Source: Phoronis australis (lineage: Eukaryota; Phoronida; Phoronidae). From it: DNA of 64,000 bases. The DNA is taken from NCBI GenBank assembly GCA_002633005.1, contig NMRA01000001.1:2022933-2086932 (forward strand), in the 5' to 3' direction. The translations under genes were made by a program, and so were the position numbers. Shown piece after piece: positions 25,101-37,400 of this stretch. Position 1 is the stretch's first letter. Each line of letters opens with the position of its first letter. Below the pieces are notes generated by a model. It made no database searches and was not told where the DNA came from. It saw only the letters and a list, made by a program, of their open reading frames with translations.

Positions 25101-28100
25101 GAACGTACGTCAAAGGGTTTTGGAGATAGGGCAGCGGACATCAGACAGATGGACGCCGAATGGACGGAGATGACGGCATATAAATATGAGGCCGCATAAG
25201 TACGGACCAGCCTAACCAATTCAGAGGCCTGGGGGTAGAGTGAAGACAAAATATATCAAGGATGGTCTTAATTGTATTTAAAGGTTCTAAGGTTCTTACC
25301 ACTAAATGGTAGGTTACAGCACAGTCGATTGCAGTGCATGTAGACTGTGGGCTCTTAACACAAGTCATTGTTAAACCTCTCTGCCTGTCTGCATCACGGA
25401 TTGACTGATCCCACGCTTTGCAGTAGTCTTGGGGGCTGTCAGCCACTCCTAACAACAGAAGCAAAAACTAAGAATAGACAAACTGTAACGATACCACATA
25501 CATTCAAAGTTGTGGCCACGCTGTTCTCAGGTACAGTTGTCATTTATAGTTCTGCTAAAATCAAAATTAAATCAAATCAGTCTATTTACCAATAAGCTAT
25601 AACTGACTGTAAGTTAACAAATTACTCATTTTAAGCAAGTTATGATATTAACACATTAAAAATCGGCATCTACAAGTATTGTATTTGCAATTCAGGTTCG
25701 TCTATGTAATTTTTAAACTGTACGCATTTACAAAGTTCAACTTCATGAAATAGCGAGTTTCAGAGCCTAGTTCGGTGGGAGATTGTCAGACATTGATACA
25801 ATTCTGAGCTCGTTTTCTAAGGCTGTAAGTAGTTATTCCACTTTGGACAATCTCCAAATAAAAGGAAGTTATATTTAATGAAAGTTTTAATATTAGCGCA
25901 ACACATTTGGAGTATGTTGCGGGGATATCCTATGGATAAAATTGGAGTGAATAACTTGAGGGATTGTCTTGTAGACCCCTTTTTATGCATTTCCCAAGAA
26001 AGGGGGCGTTTTCAAGGTCCAAGCACAGTTTCTGTGAGCAAATTTTGCTTCAACGAACCCGTCATCAACCCCCCAGACGTCGCAAAAAATAAACGAATGG
26101 CACATGTGTGTGTCCAGAATGTACTGTTATCAAGTGGATGACGTACTTTCATGGTTACAACAGTTGGAAAATTATTTGAGAAAATGACATTTGTTAGATT
26201 GGTTTCGCAGCTGTAGCAAAATGACCAGTGTCCCTCCAAGTTTTGCATGCACACCCGCCGGTCGTTTGCGCTACTTGTTGATACAAGTTTCACAACAGGA
26301 TGACAAGCAGAAATGGTAACTGTCTACAATATGACGACATTGACCTACGCACATGTTTTAATATCGTTCTATTCCTCGCATCATCATACCAAAAATACAT
26401 GAAAATGTCTCCTACCCGTTCCCTCAGTATTTTATCGTCAAATTTCTGTTCGCACTACTTCTCTGTAGATACCGCCATGTTGAACGGAAGGAGTTGTTTG
26501 GCAGCCAAAAACTGAACTAATCTACCGACACCCATATTCTGCAGTGTCGCTCTTCCATAAGTTCAAACTGGCCAACACCTGCCAACCCCAGGCCCAAACT
26601 ATGGTCCCAAGGGTTCGAATTCTACTGGTGGCCCTGGTACGCATTCACTAAAAAGAATCCGCAAAAAAGGTTGTTTTTGAGGTCCAATTCCTGAAAAGGC
26701 TATCACTTCAGAGAACTTTGTGGAAAGGGAGTCAAATGATCACAATTCTAAAAATTCAGGGAAAAGGGTGAAATGCTACCCCTTATCGCTCCACATTATC
26801 TCAGGAAAACTTTAGTGGGAATTTCGCACTGGCAAACATTATTCAGATTCGATGATGCCGTTTCATTCATTAGCAACAGGTGTCCCTGTAATCTTGAGTT
26901 AAGCGAACATGAGAAATTTGACGACAAAATACTGAGGAAATGCTATAGGGGACACATTCATATATCTTTGGAATGAGAACAATAGGCGGAATTGAACGAT
27001 ACCAAAATCATGTGTGTATAGGTCGATGTCGTCATATTGGAAACAATTACTGCAGAACTACCTGGGCGGTGTGAAATTTTGAGGACTAGATAATTGTTTA
27101 CAGTGTGACGACATTGATTTACACATATGATTTTGGTACCGTTCGATTCCTTGCAACATTATCTTTCCAAAAATACACAAAAATTTCTCCTACCCGTTAA
27201 CTTAGTATTTTATCGTGAAATTTCTGCTTACACTATTTCCCCATACTCGGGAGTAATGCCGCCATGTTGAATGGAAGGAGTCACCTGGCGGCCAAAAACT
27301 GAAATAATCTACCGGTTTCTGCAGATTGTCACTTTTCATAAGCTGAAATTGACTGAGACCCATCTATCCCCTGCCTGAGTTACGGTCCCAAGGGTTCGAA
27401 TTCGATCCTATGGTGACCCTGGTACGCATCTACGCATAAGTGAAAAAAGCAGAGGTTGTTTTTGAGGTACAAATTGGTGAAAAGGGTATCATTTCAGATA
27501 ATTTCGTGGGAAAATGGTCAAATGGTAGCAAATTTAAAAAAAATGGAAAAAAGTGAAATGCTGCAACTTGATCCTCCATAATGTCAGGAAAACTTTAGCA
27601 GGATTCTCGTGCCGGCAAACACCGTTCAGAATCAATGATGCTGTTTCATTCATTAACAACAGGTGTTGCTGTAATCTTGAGTTGAGCTAACATGGCAGCG
27701 TCAGCTGGAAAATAGTCCGAAAAGAACTTAAGACGATAAAATACGCAGGAAACTCTGTAGGGGAAACATTCATATATTTTTGGAAAGATAAGGTCACAAG
27801 GAATCGAACGACACCAAAATCATGTGTTTAGGTCACTGTTGTCATATTGTAAACAATTACAGAGGACTATGTGATGTTAACACACAGTAGTTCCTAGCTA
27901 AATTTTGACCCTAACCTTCAACAGCTAGCATGCCTATTATACACCTTATTCATGCTATCGCCATTTTAAAAGCGAGCTTCTTTTTAGGTTTAGGCACTTA
28001 ATCACAGCGTAAAATGTGATTTTTGCGTGCTTCACTATATTTATGTCTCAAATGTATTTTTTAAACCTAAATTAAAGAGGTTCACTAATAAAATGGCGAC

Positions 28101-28215
28101 TCTGAATAAAAAACAGTCATCACTTCTTCATACTAAAAGAGTAACGTAGCTACAAAATCAACATACCAACAGTCACAAAAATACAGAAAAAACAAGCAAA
28201 TGTAGGTATGAGCAT
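16162..28215 (-). CDS. Type I membrane protein with novel-looking ectodomain, one EGF domain and acidic tail
   Basis: Eight exons with joining phases: 28215-28167, 25448-25300, 22957-22783, 22197-22106, 20398-20179, 19180-19004, 16797-16744, 16325-16162, giving 359 residues. Residues 1-17 are a signal peptide (MLIPTFACFFCIFVTVG). Residues about 24-190 form a cysteine-poor globular region (YCKAWDQ, MTCVKS, CTAIDC, VDFCLGIAFYVDAKVMDMYI, NVTFSERGS) in no family I can name. Residues 200-228 are a Pro/Thr/Ser-rich linker. Residues 235-274 are a six-cysteine EGF-like domain. Residues 275-305 are a second Pro/Thr-rich stalk. Residues 308-332 are a valine-rich membrane helix. The 27-residue tail starts RRRRNNPYANRELLL and ends with seven Asp then PAI. 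It probably acts at the cell surface as a receptor or adhesion protein; the function is unknown. Introns hold several repeat arrays and two transposons. Confidence 0.75.
17588..18340. repeat. Divergent tandem array, unit about 285 bp or longer
   Basis: The motif TGCACTAAATGACC...CCGGTGCATTA occurs at about 17588, 17874 and 18308. A second shared block, GCACC(T/C)AATGACCCC followed by AGGTTG- or TGGTTG-like sequence, occurs near 17748 and 18032. The copies differ by many substitutions and spacing (286 and 434 bp). It lies in an intron of the EGF membrane-protein gene. Confidence 0.65.
23390..25150 (+). repeat. Repeat array with CTCF-like core motifs, plus orientation
   Basis: Subunits of about 110-160 bp, arranged in a three-part higher-order unit of about 430-450 bp, carry a CCACTAGGNGGC-type core. 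Cores lie at 23396, 24066, 24281, 24434, 24579, 24724, 24884 and 25008. Examples are CCACTAGATGGCAC, CCACCAGGTGGCGC, CCACTAGGGGGCAC and CCAGTAGGTGGCGC, all matching the vertebrate CTCF consensus CCASYAGRKGGCRS. The array is intronic in the EGF membrane-protein gene. An inverted copy of the family lies at 32640-33620. The repeat is seen directly; CTCF binding is inference. Confidence 0.75.
26315..27051. mobile_element. Non-autonomous hAT-like DNA transposon, copy 1
   Basis: 737 bp. Terminal inverted repeats exceed 50 bp: the left end has CAATATGACGACATTGACC and the right end reads back as CAATATGACGACATCGACC. The flanking 8-mers GCAGAAAT (26307-26314) and GCAGAACT (27052-27059) look like an 8-bp target duplication with one mismatch. 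No coding region was seen. It lies in the first coding intron of the EGF membrane-protein gene, 37 bases from copy 2. Confidence 0.75.
27089..27861. mobile_element. Non-autonomous hAT-like DNA transposon, copy 2
   Basis: 773 bp in the same orientation as copy 1, with the same internal blocks (for example CCTACCCGTT then ATTTTATCGTGAAATTTC). The terminal repeats read TAATTGTTTACA at both ends. A perfect 8-bp target duplication, GAGGACTA, lies at 27081-27088 and 27862-27869. The 8-bp duplication points to the hAT superfamily. No transposase is visible. Confidence 0.85.
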
Positions 28216-30095
28216 GGTCAGGATTAAAATAGTAGCATTCTATCTCAAAGACAAAATACTCTTCTCCAACTTCGTCTGTCCCTTTTGCATTTCGCCACAA
28301 ATACTGATGACCTTCACCTTTTAAGGAACCACGAAGTACTTTTTTGTTTAAGATATTTGTCTTTTTGTTTTCCTATTACCAAGCTGTTAAGAATTCATTC
28401 TCTGGGTAACAATTGTTTAGTGAATTGATTAAAGTTGATTATTTATAAAAAGTTAGATTTTGTAAATTTTTGAGCGCCTCCTTTCAGAGGCAAAACAAAC
28501 TATAGAAGGCCCAACATTGATAAGGAAGCAAAGTCTGAGCGATAGAGTGGCAAAGCAGCAGAGGTAAATTGCACTAGTTGAATCTTTAGTAATTGTTACT
28601 TAGTCCTGAGTATCAGTTTTATTACTGAAGAAAGGAATTTCGCGAAGGAAAGAGAATGCTTTTACTCAACCATAGCATGCACGTGTAATTTCGGTAAAGA
28701 ATGTCCCGACAGGGTCACTCACTCGCTGTACGGTCCCAGTGGCAGTAGGGCAGTAGGCTACTTTACTTATCAATTACCGTCAACGTTCAAACCATTCTAC
28801 CAAATGGAACAGTCTTGCTCAGCCTCAGCCGGGACAGTGGTCAAAGGGGAGTAAACGGGACCCTCTTCAAAACTGCTGCCATTTTCAAGAGGAATCTGTT
28901 TTGGCCTACTCTACTTACAACTGTCCCTGAGCCGCGGCTGAGGCTGACCGGCTAGGCAACTCGTAGCCCCTTGGTTGGCCGGTTAGGGGCTACAATACTT
29001 CCCATTGCTTTTTGTACTAATTTCGTCCCGTGTATTTTAAGCAGGCGGGAGGTGAAAGCCGCTCACCAATTAAGAGTTTTCACCTCGTCAAAAATACATT
29101 CTACACTTGTCTTAAAACTGTCGCTTAAAAAGGCGCTTACTTTCTTCAGTGGTCCTTTCTGTGTCTACACATATCTTCGATGAAGCATAGCTATGAGACT
29201 TTAAGTGACTTTGCCAAAGAATTCCAACTCCAGTTTTTTGGTGTCTGTTAACTTTTTCACCGTGTGTGCTAACCACAAAATATTTCAACTGAGTCACAGG
29301 CTAGCGCGAGACTGAGCGAAGCGTATGACGTGGTGCGTGACACTTGCAAAATAGCAGGGGAAGATATCAGGTGAAATTTGTTAGATTTGTGTCCCTTGGA
29401 CTTTTTGTTCGTCAACAGGCGTGACTTCACGTAACTTCCTCAAAATGGCACCCAGTGAGAGAAACTCTGGAGCAAACTGGGACAGATTTTCATGGATATG
29501 TTCAAGTTATGTAGACTGAATTGTATCCAGAGTCATGGTATGTGAAGTTGCATGCGAGTCAAGCAACAAGTTGCACGAGACGTTTTGGAGCTTTATTTCG
29601 CAACACATTACATTTGACATGAGTGTCTGTCTGTCCGTCCATGGAACACGCAAAATATTCAGTTACAGTTCACGGACACATAACTCGCAAAGTGGAACGC
29701 ATTAAGGCAAATTGCAAGCAAAACAGCAAATGACAGTAAGTGTTACCTAATGATGTCTTGAGACTCGCGCAGTGACTAGAACACATCTGACCAGTGTGAC
29801 AATATTCACAGGAGTGCCTGAACATGCTGTATAGCCAGGGCTCGGTCTCAGTGACCTGAGCGCACTCGGATCATTCTTAAACAAAATAGTATTCACAGAA
29901 CTCATAGCACAATGCGCGGTAGGCATAGCTAACTTCATTCACATTATGTGTTATTTATAACTTAACATTATATATGCATGTTTCATTCAATTTCATTTGC
30001 TGCATTTTGAAATGAGTAACTTTTTATGGGGATGTAGTATCGCCCCTGTAGGCCTGCAGCATTCAGGGCGATGTAATTGCTTAAGGCTGAGCAAG

Positions 30096-30200
30096 ACTTG
30101 GCCGAATGGTTTGAATGTTTGACTCTTACGCCAGTTTCATGTGCTCAATACCTGCTGCCAGCATGCAGAATTTTTCTACATTGGTGCCAGCAACAGTAGA
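30096..30200 (+). mobile_element. tRNA-derived SINE-like copy 1
   Basis: It begins with an A-box-like TGGCCGAATGG, followed about 35 bases later by a decayed B-box region (GTGCTCAATACC). The tail block ATACCTGCTGCCAGCATG and CATTGGTGCC...AACAGTAGA is shared with a second copy 250 bp downstream. Confidence 0.5.
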
Positions 30201-30349
30201 CTTGGAAGGTCAGTGACGTATGAAGTTCGAAAGAATCAAAAGGCACCCTTCCAAACTCTCACCACTGGGGCACCCCCCCCAAGGCAGAGCATGTATTGAG
30301 AGAAGTGTCGGAATTTCTGGTTCTTGGTGCAACTTAAAATCGTATAGAG

Positions 30350-30475
30350 CCTGATTGCTTGCCAATTGTCTTAATGGACAAGTGCTTTGGATCCTCTCAT
30401 GCCGGCGGTCTGTGTTTGATACCTGCTGTCAGCATGTGGAGTTTTCTTCATTGGTGTCTAACAACAGTAGAACTC
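30350..30475 (+). mobile_element. tRNA-derived SINE-like copy 2
   Basis: It shares GATACCTGCTGTCAGCATG and CATTGGTGTC...AACAGTAGA with copy 1. The B-box-like part (GTGTTTGATACC) is closer to the canonical GGTTCGATTCC form; the A box is degraded. Confidence 0.5.
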
Positions 30476-31410
30476 ATGGGCTGGAGGGGCACACATAAAA
30501 CTTGAAAGGCGGAAAGGGATTTACTCATTCCCTGAATTGCCCGCTAAAAAGCAGCCCCCCCTCCCTTGTGCTCTGCACGATCGAGTGGAGTGCTTTGAAT
30601 TTCTGTTTGCAGGTGTGACGTACCACGGTATGGAGCCTCTCTAAATCGCTTGGCAAGTGAAAATTGCCTCTTGGTCTTACAGTTTGGACGTGCAAGTCTC
30701 AAGCTAAGTGGCAGGATTGAATAAGGGCTGCCGGCGTGAGAATTAAGTAAAGTAATGTTCGGCCAAGAGGGAACTGCCACTAGCCAACCAATTTAGAGAG
30801 ACTATACGATGGCAATCTGGAACCAGACGTTCTGAACAACGAAGACTGATTTGGTCCACCAGCACTAAAGTCAGTGTGCTGGGTCACATATTGCTATATT
30901 CAAACCTAAGTCAGCTCCAACTCATTGAAGCCATTGACGTATCACACAAAAACAAGTGAAGAAGCTTGTCTTAGAGTTAAGACTTGACAAATGTTTCAGC
31001 TAGTTAAACGTTAACCATACACTACATGCAAACACCTTTTGTAAGTTTCAAGTTATAGATTTAGAGCAATAATTACGCCAAAAGTAAAATCCCACTTGTG
31101 GTTAACTTTAACCTTGACCTTGGTATCATGAACATTGGCAGGAGGTCGCTAATTCAAATATAAAGTGAAGTGGGCTTATGGCTCCGAAAGTTAGAAAATT
31201 TGTGTAGTGTGTGACGATTTTTTTCAGATAAAGATTCGTGGGCTTGCTTAGGTGAGCATTAAGTTCCCAGTAATTGACTTTGTTTATGCGTCATATTGGG
31301 TTATTGTGGTGTACTTGCTCCACTTTACGTACAGCTAGGTCAGTCATCATGATTTGCTGAATTACAATGCTATGGTTTGTTGATTTCATTTCTCTTTCAG
31401 CTCAAGTGAT

Positions 31411-34400
31411 ATGGATGGATTTTATGAAATCATCGACTTCTCAGATCTTGCCAGTGGTTTTGATAGCGGGCAAAGCAACCTCATTAAAACGCGTGGTCAA
31501 AAAGTTTCCGCAGAGGAGTTCAAGCAGTTTTTTCAAGATGATGGCCGAATTGTAGATGAACATGCTTTAAGGAAGCTGGTTTTTAGAGGTGGGGACGGAG
31601 GGTATTTTACCATTTGTTAACTTTCTCATTGCGTATGTTTAGCACAAATGGAAATTTATCTTGTAAATTATGTTGGGAAGTGTTATTGGTAATAAAAACA
31701 ACTTCCAACACTTACTGAACACACGACATGCTTCAGCGTGAATCACGTCATTATCAACCTCTTATTCCATGGTAGTCTCGTCAAATTGACTAAAAATAAT
31801 CACAAAAGATAGCCTTTTTACATGTTTTAAATAGTGATTGCTTTATTGTTTGAAACTTTGGATTTTTAATAGCTGATCTGCTCGGACTAATATGTTTATG
31901 ATGAGACTGAGTTTTTCTCAGTGTTTATTTTTGATGAGTAATTTGACAAAATAAAATTCTACTTCCAAACATATTGCGCACTTCATGTAACACACACGTA
32001 ATAATTCTATCGTGTGGTTGAATGTATTTTACGTCAGTATACAGTGAAATTCAATATCTTGAAGCCCCTTGTGACATCCCCAGACTGTGATTGGTCAGTG
32101 AATCAGTTTTGCTTTTTTCTTTGAAAATGTATGCATTTTAAAACTGGCCACAAATCCTATTATATCACACAAGCTGAAGTGGGGTACTAAAACGCGTTAA
32201 GAAGTCTGTCTAAATTGCTATTGTTTTATCACACAGTATAATTTAACCACAGCTCATATTAGCACTGTATTACAGGAGGTGTAGAACCAGACATTCGTCG
32301 AGATGTATGGCAGTTTCTGTTCGGCCTGTATCCTTTTACATCTACATCAAGGTGCGTAGGCGCATGGCAGAGAACACGTTGCTGTTGTCGACTAAAATCT
32401 GGTGTCATTTGTTGTACTGTAAAATCTCGTTAATTGCAGATAAAAAGAGTTGTCAGAATTGATCTTTTTCTTTTTTCAAAGGTTTCTAACATTGTTCTCA
32501 CTCCATTGTCTTATTGTAGTTAACTTGTAGAACTTGATAATGTAAAAACATTTATTTGATGCTACTTATTTCATAATTGAATAAAATTTCAATTTTCCGC
32601 CATATTGTGTCCTTTATTGAATTTTGCAAGTGTATTTATATGAAGTTGACAAAGGACAACAGGGACTTTCTGATGGATGTGACTACCTCCATGCCCCCTA
32701 GTGGCAATTTTATTTTTCTCCATTTTCCTCTGTATCTTTGCAGTTCCTTTGCAAATTTTTATGAAATTTAGTGATTAGGCTTCTATTAAAGAGGCGATGA
32801 AATTTTTTTGCATTCATGTGGATTTGATGATGTACATGCCACCTAGTGGCTGTTTTTCTTATTTTTGGGTCTGTTTTTGAAATCCGCCTCATTTTTCAGC
32901 CAAACCACTCTAAGGATGTTCATGAAACTTGACATATATGTTCCTGCTGGGAAGAGGATGGAAGGCGATGATTTTCCAATGTCTGTTACTACTGTGGCAC
33001 CTCCTAGTGGCAGTTTTGTTTTTTTTGCGTTCGTGGCTTTATCTCCTAGACCCTCTGCAGGATCCTTGTTAAATTTGACAAATGTATTTGTAGGATGATG
33101 ACAACTTTCAGACAAATCTGACTGCTGCTGTGACCCCTAGTGGCAATTTGATTTTTTAACATTTTCCTCTATATTTTTTATGAAATTTGGCAAATAGATG
33201 AGGCGATGACATCTTCCTATTTTCATATGGATTTGACATAGTGTACGCCTCCTAGTGGCCACTTTATTATTATTTTTGAGTCTGTTTTCGATATCCATCT
33301 TTCTATCGGCCAAACCATTCTACGAATGAAAATTGGTATATATGTTCTTACTGGGAAGAGCACTGCTGACAATGATTTTTGGACAAAATTGACTAATCTG
33401 GTGCTTCCTTATCCTAATATCACATGCTTTTTTCTCATCTACGACTGTTTCTCATTAACCCCTGCAAGATCTTTGTGAAATTTAGCAAGTGTATTCCTAT
33501 GAGCGTGACATCGGATGACAATGACTTATGAATGTGTTTTTACTATAATGCTCTGCCCCCTGGTGCCACTTTATTTTTTACCATCTTGGCAGGTTTGTTC
33601 CCATTGAGGAGTGAATTGGTGACTTGTTATGCATCCCCTATGGGCTATTCTATGTTTACTTGGATTGCTCCTTTTAGGGAAAGTGTTTAAATTTAATTTA
33701 GTACTCATCCCTTGTATTTGTGACATATGCGATGCGTATTGTGGGCGCATATCAACGCTCTTTGTTGATCTGGTACTTTTCTTTGTCGTTAATGTCCGTT
33801 ATTTTTATTTGTTGTTTTTGTTCATTGTTACTGTAGTTGTTAAATATCGTTCATTGTTTCAGGGAGCGAGAAGTGTTAAAGGCAGATTACCATGTCAAGT
33901 ACAATGCATTGAAGGAAAGGTGGAAGACACAATTAAGGGGTTGGTTTGTTGTCTTTGATTTTTATTTTTTTTTTTTAAATTTGGTAATCAGCACTATATA
34001 AACACCACTGGAGCATGGTTTTACGATGCTATCAGTAGAACGGAATTTATGTTATCGTTTATGTTGTGTTAATTATTGGAAGAAAGGTATGACCCAATGT
34101 CATCGCCAATCGTCTTTGTAAGGAGCATTGTTATGTGTTCTGAGCTTTGTGACGATTTTTGTCTTTAGGCAATTGAGACTAGTAGATATTTTCATGAATT
34201 GAGATTAGTAGTTTCAAATGTGTTGAAGTTAATGCCTTTTTTTTCTTTGGATTAAATTATTTACTATTGGTGTTTTTGTGGGATTGTGCTTTTCATTTCA
34301 GAGCAGAGTACTAGTTACTGAATTTTCCATTATACACTTTCCCCATTGCTCATATTCAAGTAACTGTCTAATCCCCAACCAGCTGCAGTGTATGCCATTA

Positions 34401-37400
34401 TTTGCACATTGTGTTTAGGTTGTGGAAAAATTTTCAACAAATTTAACGGTGGACTAATTCACTTTACAGACATCTGCAAGTCAGAATTGGGAGATTGCAA
34501 AGAAGAATCCAAGTTGTCCAGTTCAGACAGCAACTTGCAGCTGTCGCCCGAGGCAGAACAACAGTTGCAGTTCTTGAAAATACAAGCACAGGTTGGGAGA
34601 ATTAAGAAGCATCGGATATGTAAACAGGCATTGTTGTCTTGAATGTTGAAGTTGAAGTAGTCAGTCACAATTAAAATTAATTATAAATCTAAGGCATTCT
34701 CTTCATTTGAGCTATTGAAACTTCTAAAAGAAAATTCTTGTTTTCAGTGTTTCCGTTATTTGGTAAATCCAATGTCAGACTGGATTTTTTCTTTTCCACC
34801 TTTTCTTTGAATCAGAAAAATATTTGAATAACCATTTTCTCCACTGATCACAAAACCGCTGCTTACGGGTTTACTAAAGTTACAAATTTCTAATATTTAT
34901 TTCTCAACATTAGGTTGCACGGCTTGACATAGTGACCCATGAATCGAGTGTTTTGACCTGGATTTTCCAATTTAACCCCACCTGCCTTTCTACCAGCTGT
35001 TGATCAGGGAAATACAAGAAATTTACCGTACTGAAATGGCATTAAACTTAGTCATTTGCAACTGATTGACTAGTTTTGGTCATCTGCTACAAAGTTTTAG
35101 ATCAGCGTAACTATAAAAAAAATTTGCTAATTCTGCAAATGGCATCAAGTTTTCATCGGTTTCCCCAAGCACAAACATCAAGAAAAAAACAACTTAAATG
35201 ATTGCGGAGTGCTGGTCATTCATTGTTAGCATTAAATAAATTGTAATTAGGTATTCATAATTAAAATACTTATACTTAGTTGTGTGACTCAGTTGACATA
35301 TTTTTCACGTGTAGAAAATAATCTATTTGTGACCCTGCCATGTTTTCTGTTTGACCATGACTTTGCTGTAATAGTGTAAAAACAGTAATTTTCAGATTAC
35401 AGAAATTTTCAGATTACAGAGAACAGTTTTATGAATGAAAAATTACTTCCTGTTAATAGTTAAAGCATAGGTTAATCATGTTTTTGTTATAATTTTCCTC
35501 CGCTGTAATATGTAGTAAAATTAATGTGAATTGTCCTTTTTCTGGTGAATTTTCATTGTGTTCTATTCTGAGTAAACTTTTAATAACAAGGAAGGATCCA
35601 GGATTTGACAATGGACAAATGTGGGTGCTTCTTCAGTTTGGGAGGACAAACAAAAAGTAGGTCACGGAGCTCCATATCTGTCTACATGTAAAACCCATAT
35701 CGGTACCTTACCCGATTTCATACTTCCAAGTTAACTAATAAAAGATAATTTGTTGTGTTGTTTACCTTAAATATCAATGGTCCAACTAATGTCTCTGAGT
35801 AGTTGTGTTCTACTGAGTCCGTCATGTCAACTGTCCGGGCTATATGTCCTAGTGAGGATGCTATTATGTTTTATTCATTGTTTCGAACAAAAGTGATCTA
35901 ACGGGAATCTGGTGTCCGCATACAATCCTTGTGTATCTGTGCTTCTGTGACCACTCAGTGTATTTATTGTTTCAGATCTACGCTGCTCGCCAGGCAGTAA
36001 ACTGTGAAGAGCTACAGAAGGCAGTGCGCATCATTGACAAGGACGTTCATAGGACAGACAGAGATCAACACTATTTCAAGTAGGTTGGACATTGTAGAAA
36101 AGTGTACCTGGTTCTTATGTTTGTTAAGTATTTTTTTGTTGAGCAGGATGTCAGTAATTATTCATCACTGTGGGCTGTGTTCCTAGACCCAAGACACTAG
36201 CAAGAAAATGTATGATTGTAATGCATGGCGTAATCTCATAAAGTCTTTAATGTGCGGTCGTACGTTTTCGCAAGATGTTTGTGGCTATGGAATGCAGCAC
36301 AACTGTTTTGAAGGGTAGCTTTTTCACATTTTTAGCTCAGTAATTTATGGTGGACAAGTGAAATATTTTGTCAAATTTCATGGCTAAACTTATGAAGAAG
36401 ATTTTAGTCTGTTGTTAACTTGGATTGTACTTTGCAGAATTAGAAATTGTGTGAAATAGGTGAAAACCTAACTTACTCTGACAAAGGAAATGTAAGATTT
36501 TGAATTCATATTTCAATCTTTTCCTTAACAGTTCTCCAAATGTAAATATGCATTGTGTTGTAATTATTTTGTGTATGAAATTGTTACAGACGATATACTA
36601 TGTCTACATAGTCACAAATATCTTATTTTTCCTATTAAAAGTTGTTTACCTTTATGTGCACCCCCTTGAACCTTTTTGGATTTAGCTAGCCTTTTGTTGT
36701 TTTCTCCTTTCACAAAGTGGAATAACAGTTGAGAGCTTGATTATATTTGCTGTGAATAAAGTATGATTCGAGAGCATTTTATACAAATACAAACCAATTA
36801 TGTAAAACAACACCTATCTGTCTAATTAAGTGGAAAACCTGTGTCATTATTTGACAGGCTTCATTTCCCATGACCGAACAGCAGCTTGTCTTGTGATCCT
36901 GACAGTGGTTAATGAGGTTATTGGAAATCAAGTCCTATGTTTTATATGGGCTATAGCGTTGTTATACAGCTCATTTTGTGTTTCAGGGGCGAAGGCAATC
37001 CTAATTTAACTATTCTACGCAACATCCTTGTGACGTTCGCTGCTTTCCATCCAGATGTCGGCTATGCTCAAGGAATGAATGATGTCCTCAGCAGGTTCCT
37101 TGTTGTCTTTCAATCGGAAGTACGTCAAAGGGTCTTGCACTTAATCTGTCCATAAATTAAGACACACAAGTCTATAGAAAGGTTCTGTGTAAATTCACAA
37201 CCCAATAACTGTTGCCATGACTGTTCCAAATATAAATACAATTTCTCTTCATGCATCATTCTGAGAAAGCTTCATGAAAATGAATCACTGTTTAAACTTT
37301 TCTATAAACCCAGTTTCTGTCAAAAAACTAACATGATTTAGGCTCCGTACAGTTAAAGTCAGATCTCATCTTGTTTCTTGAAATAGAAGTGATTTCTGCC

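Larger units (their letters stand above)
28216..31400. other. Divergent upstream region between the EGF membrane-protein gene and the TBC gene
   Basis: No coding exon recognised. It holds the promoters of two divergent genes, but no TATA box or other decisive element was identified. GC-richer stretches occur near 28,810-29,000. Two tRNA-derived SINE-like copies lie at 30.1 and 30.35 kb. An additional 5' exon of the TBC gene probably lies here, because its first coding exon begins at an acceptor. Confidence 0.4.

Noticed and set aside
23180-25150. CRISPR-like spaced repeats
   Set aside because: Spacing of 110-160 bp and homologous flanks show a tandem eukaryotic repeat, not repeat-spacer units; the genome is animal.
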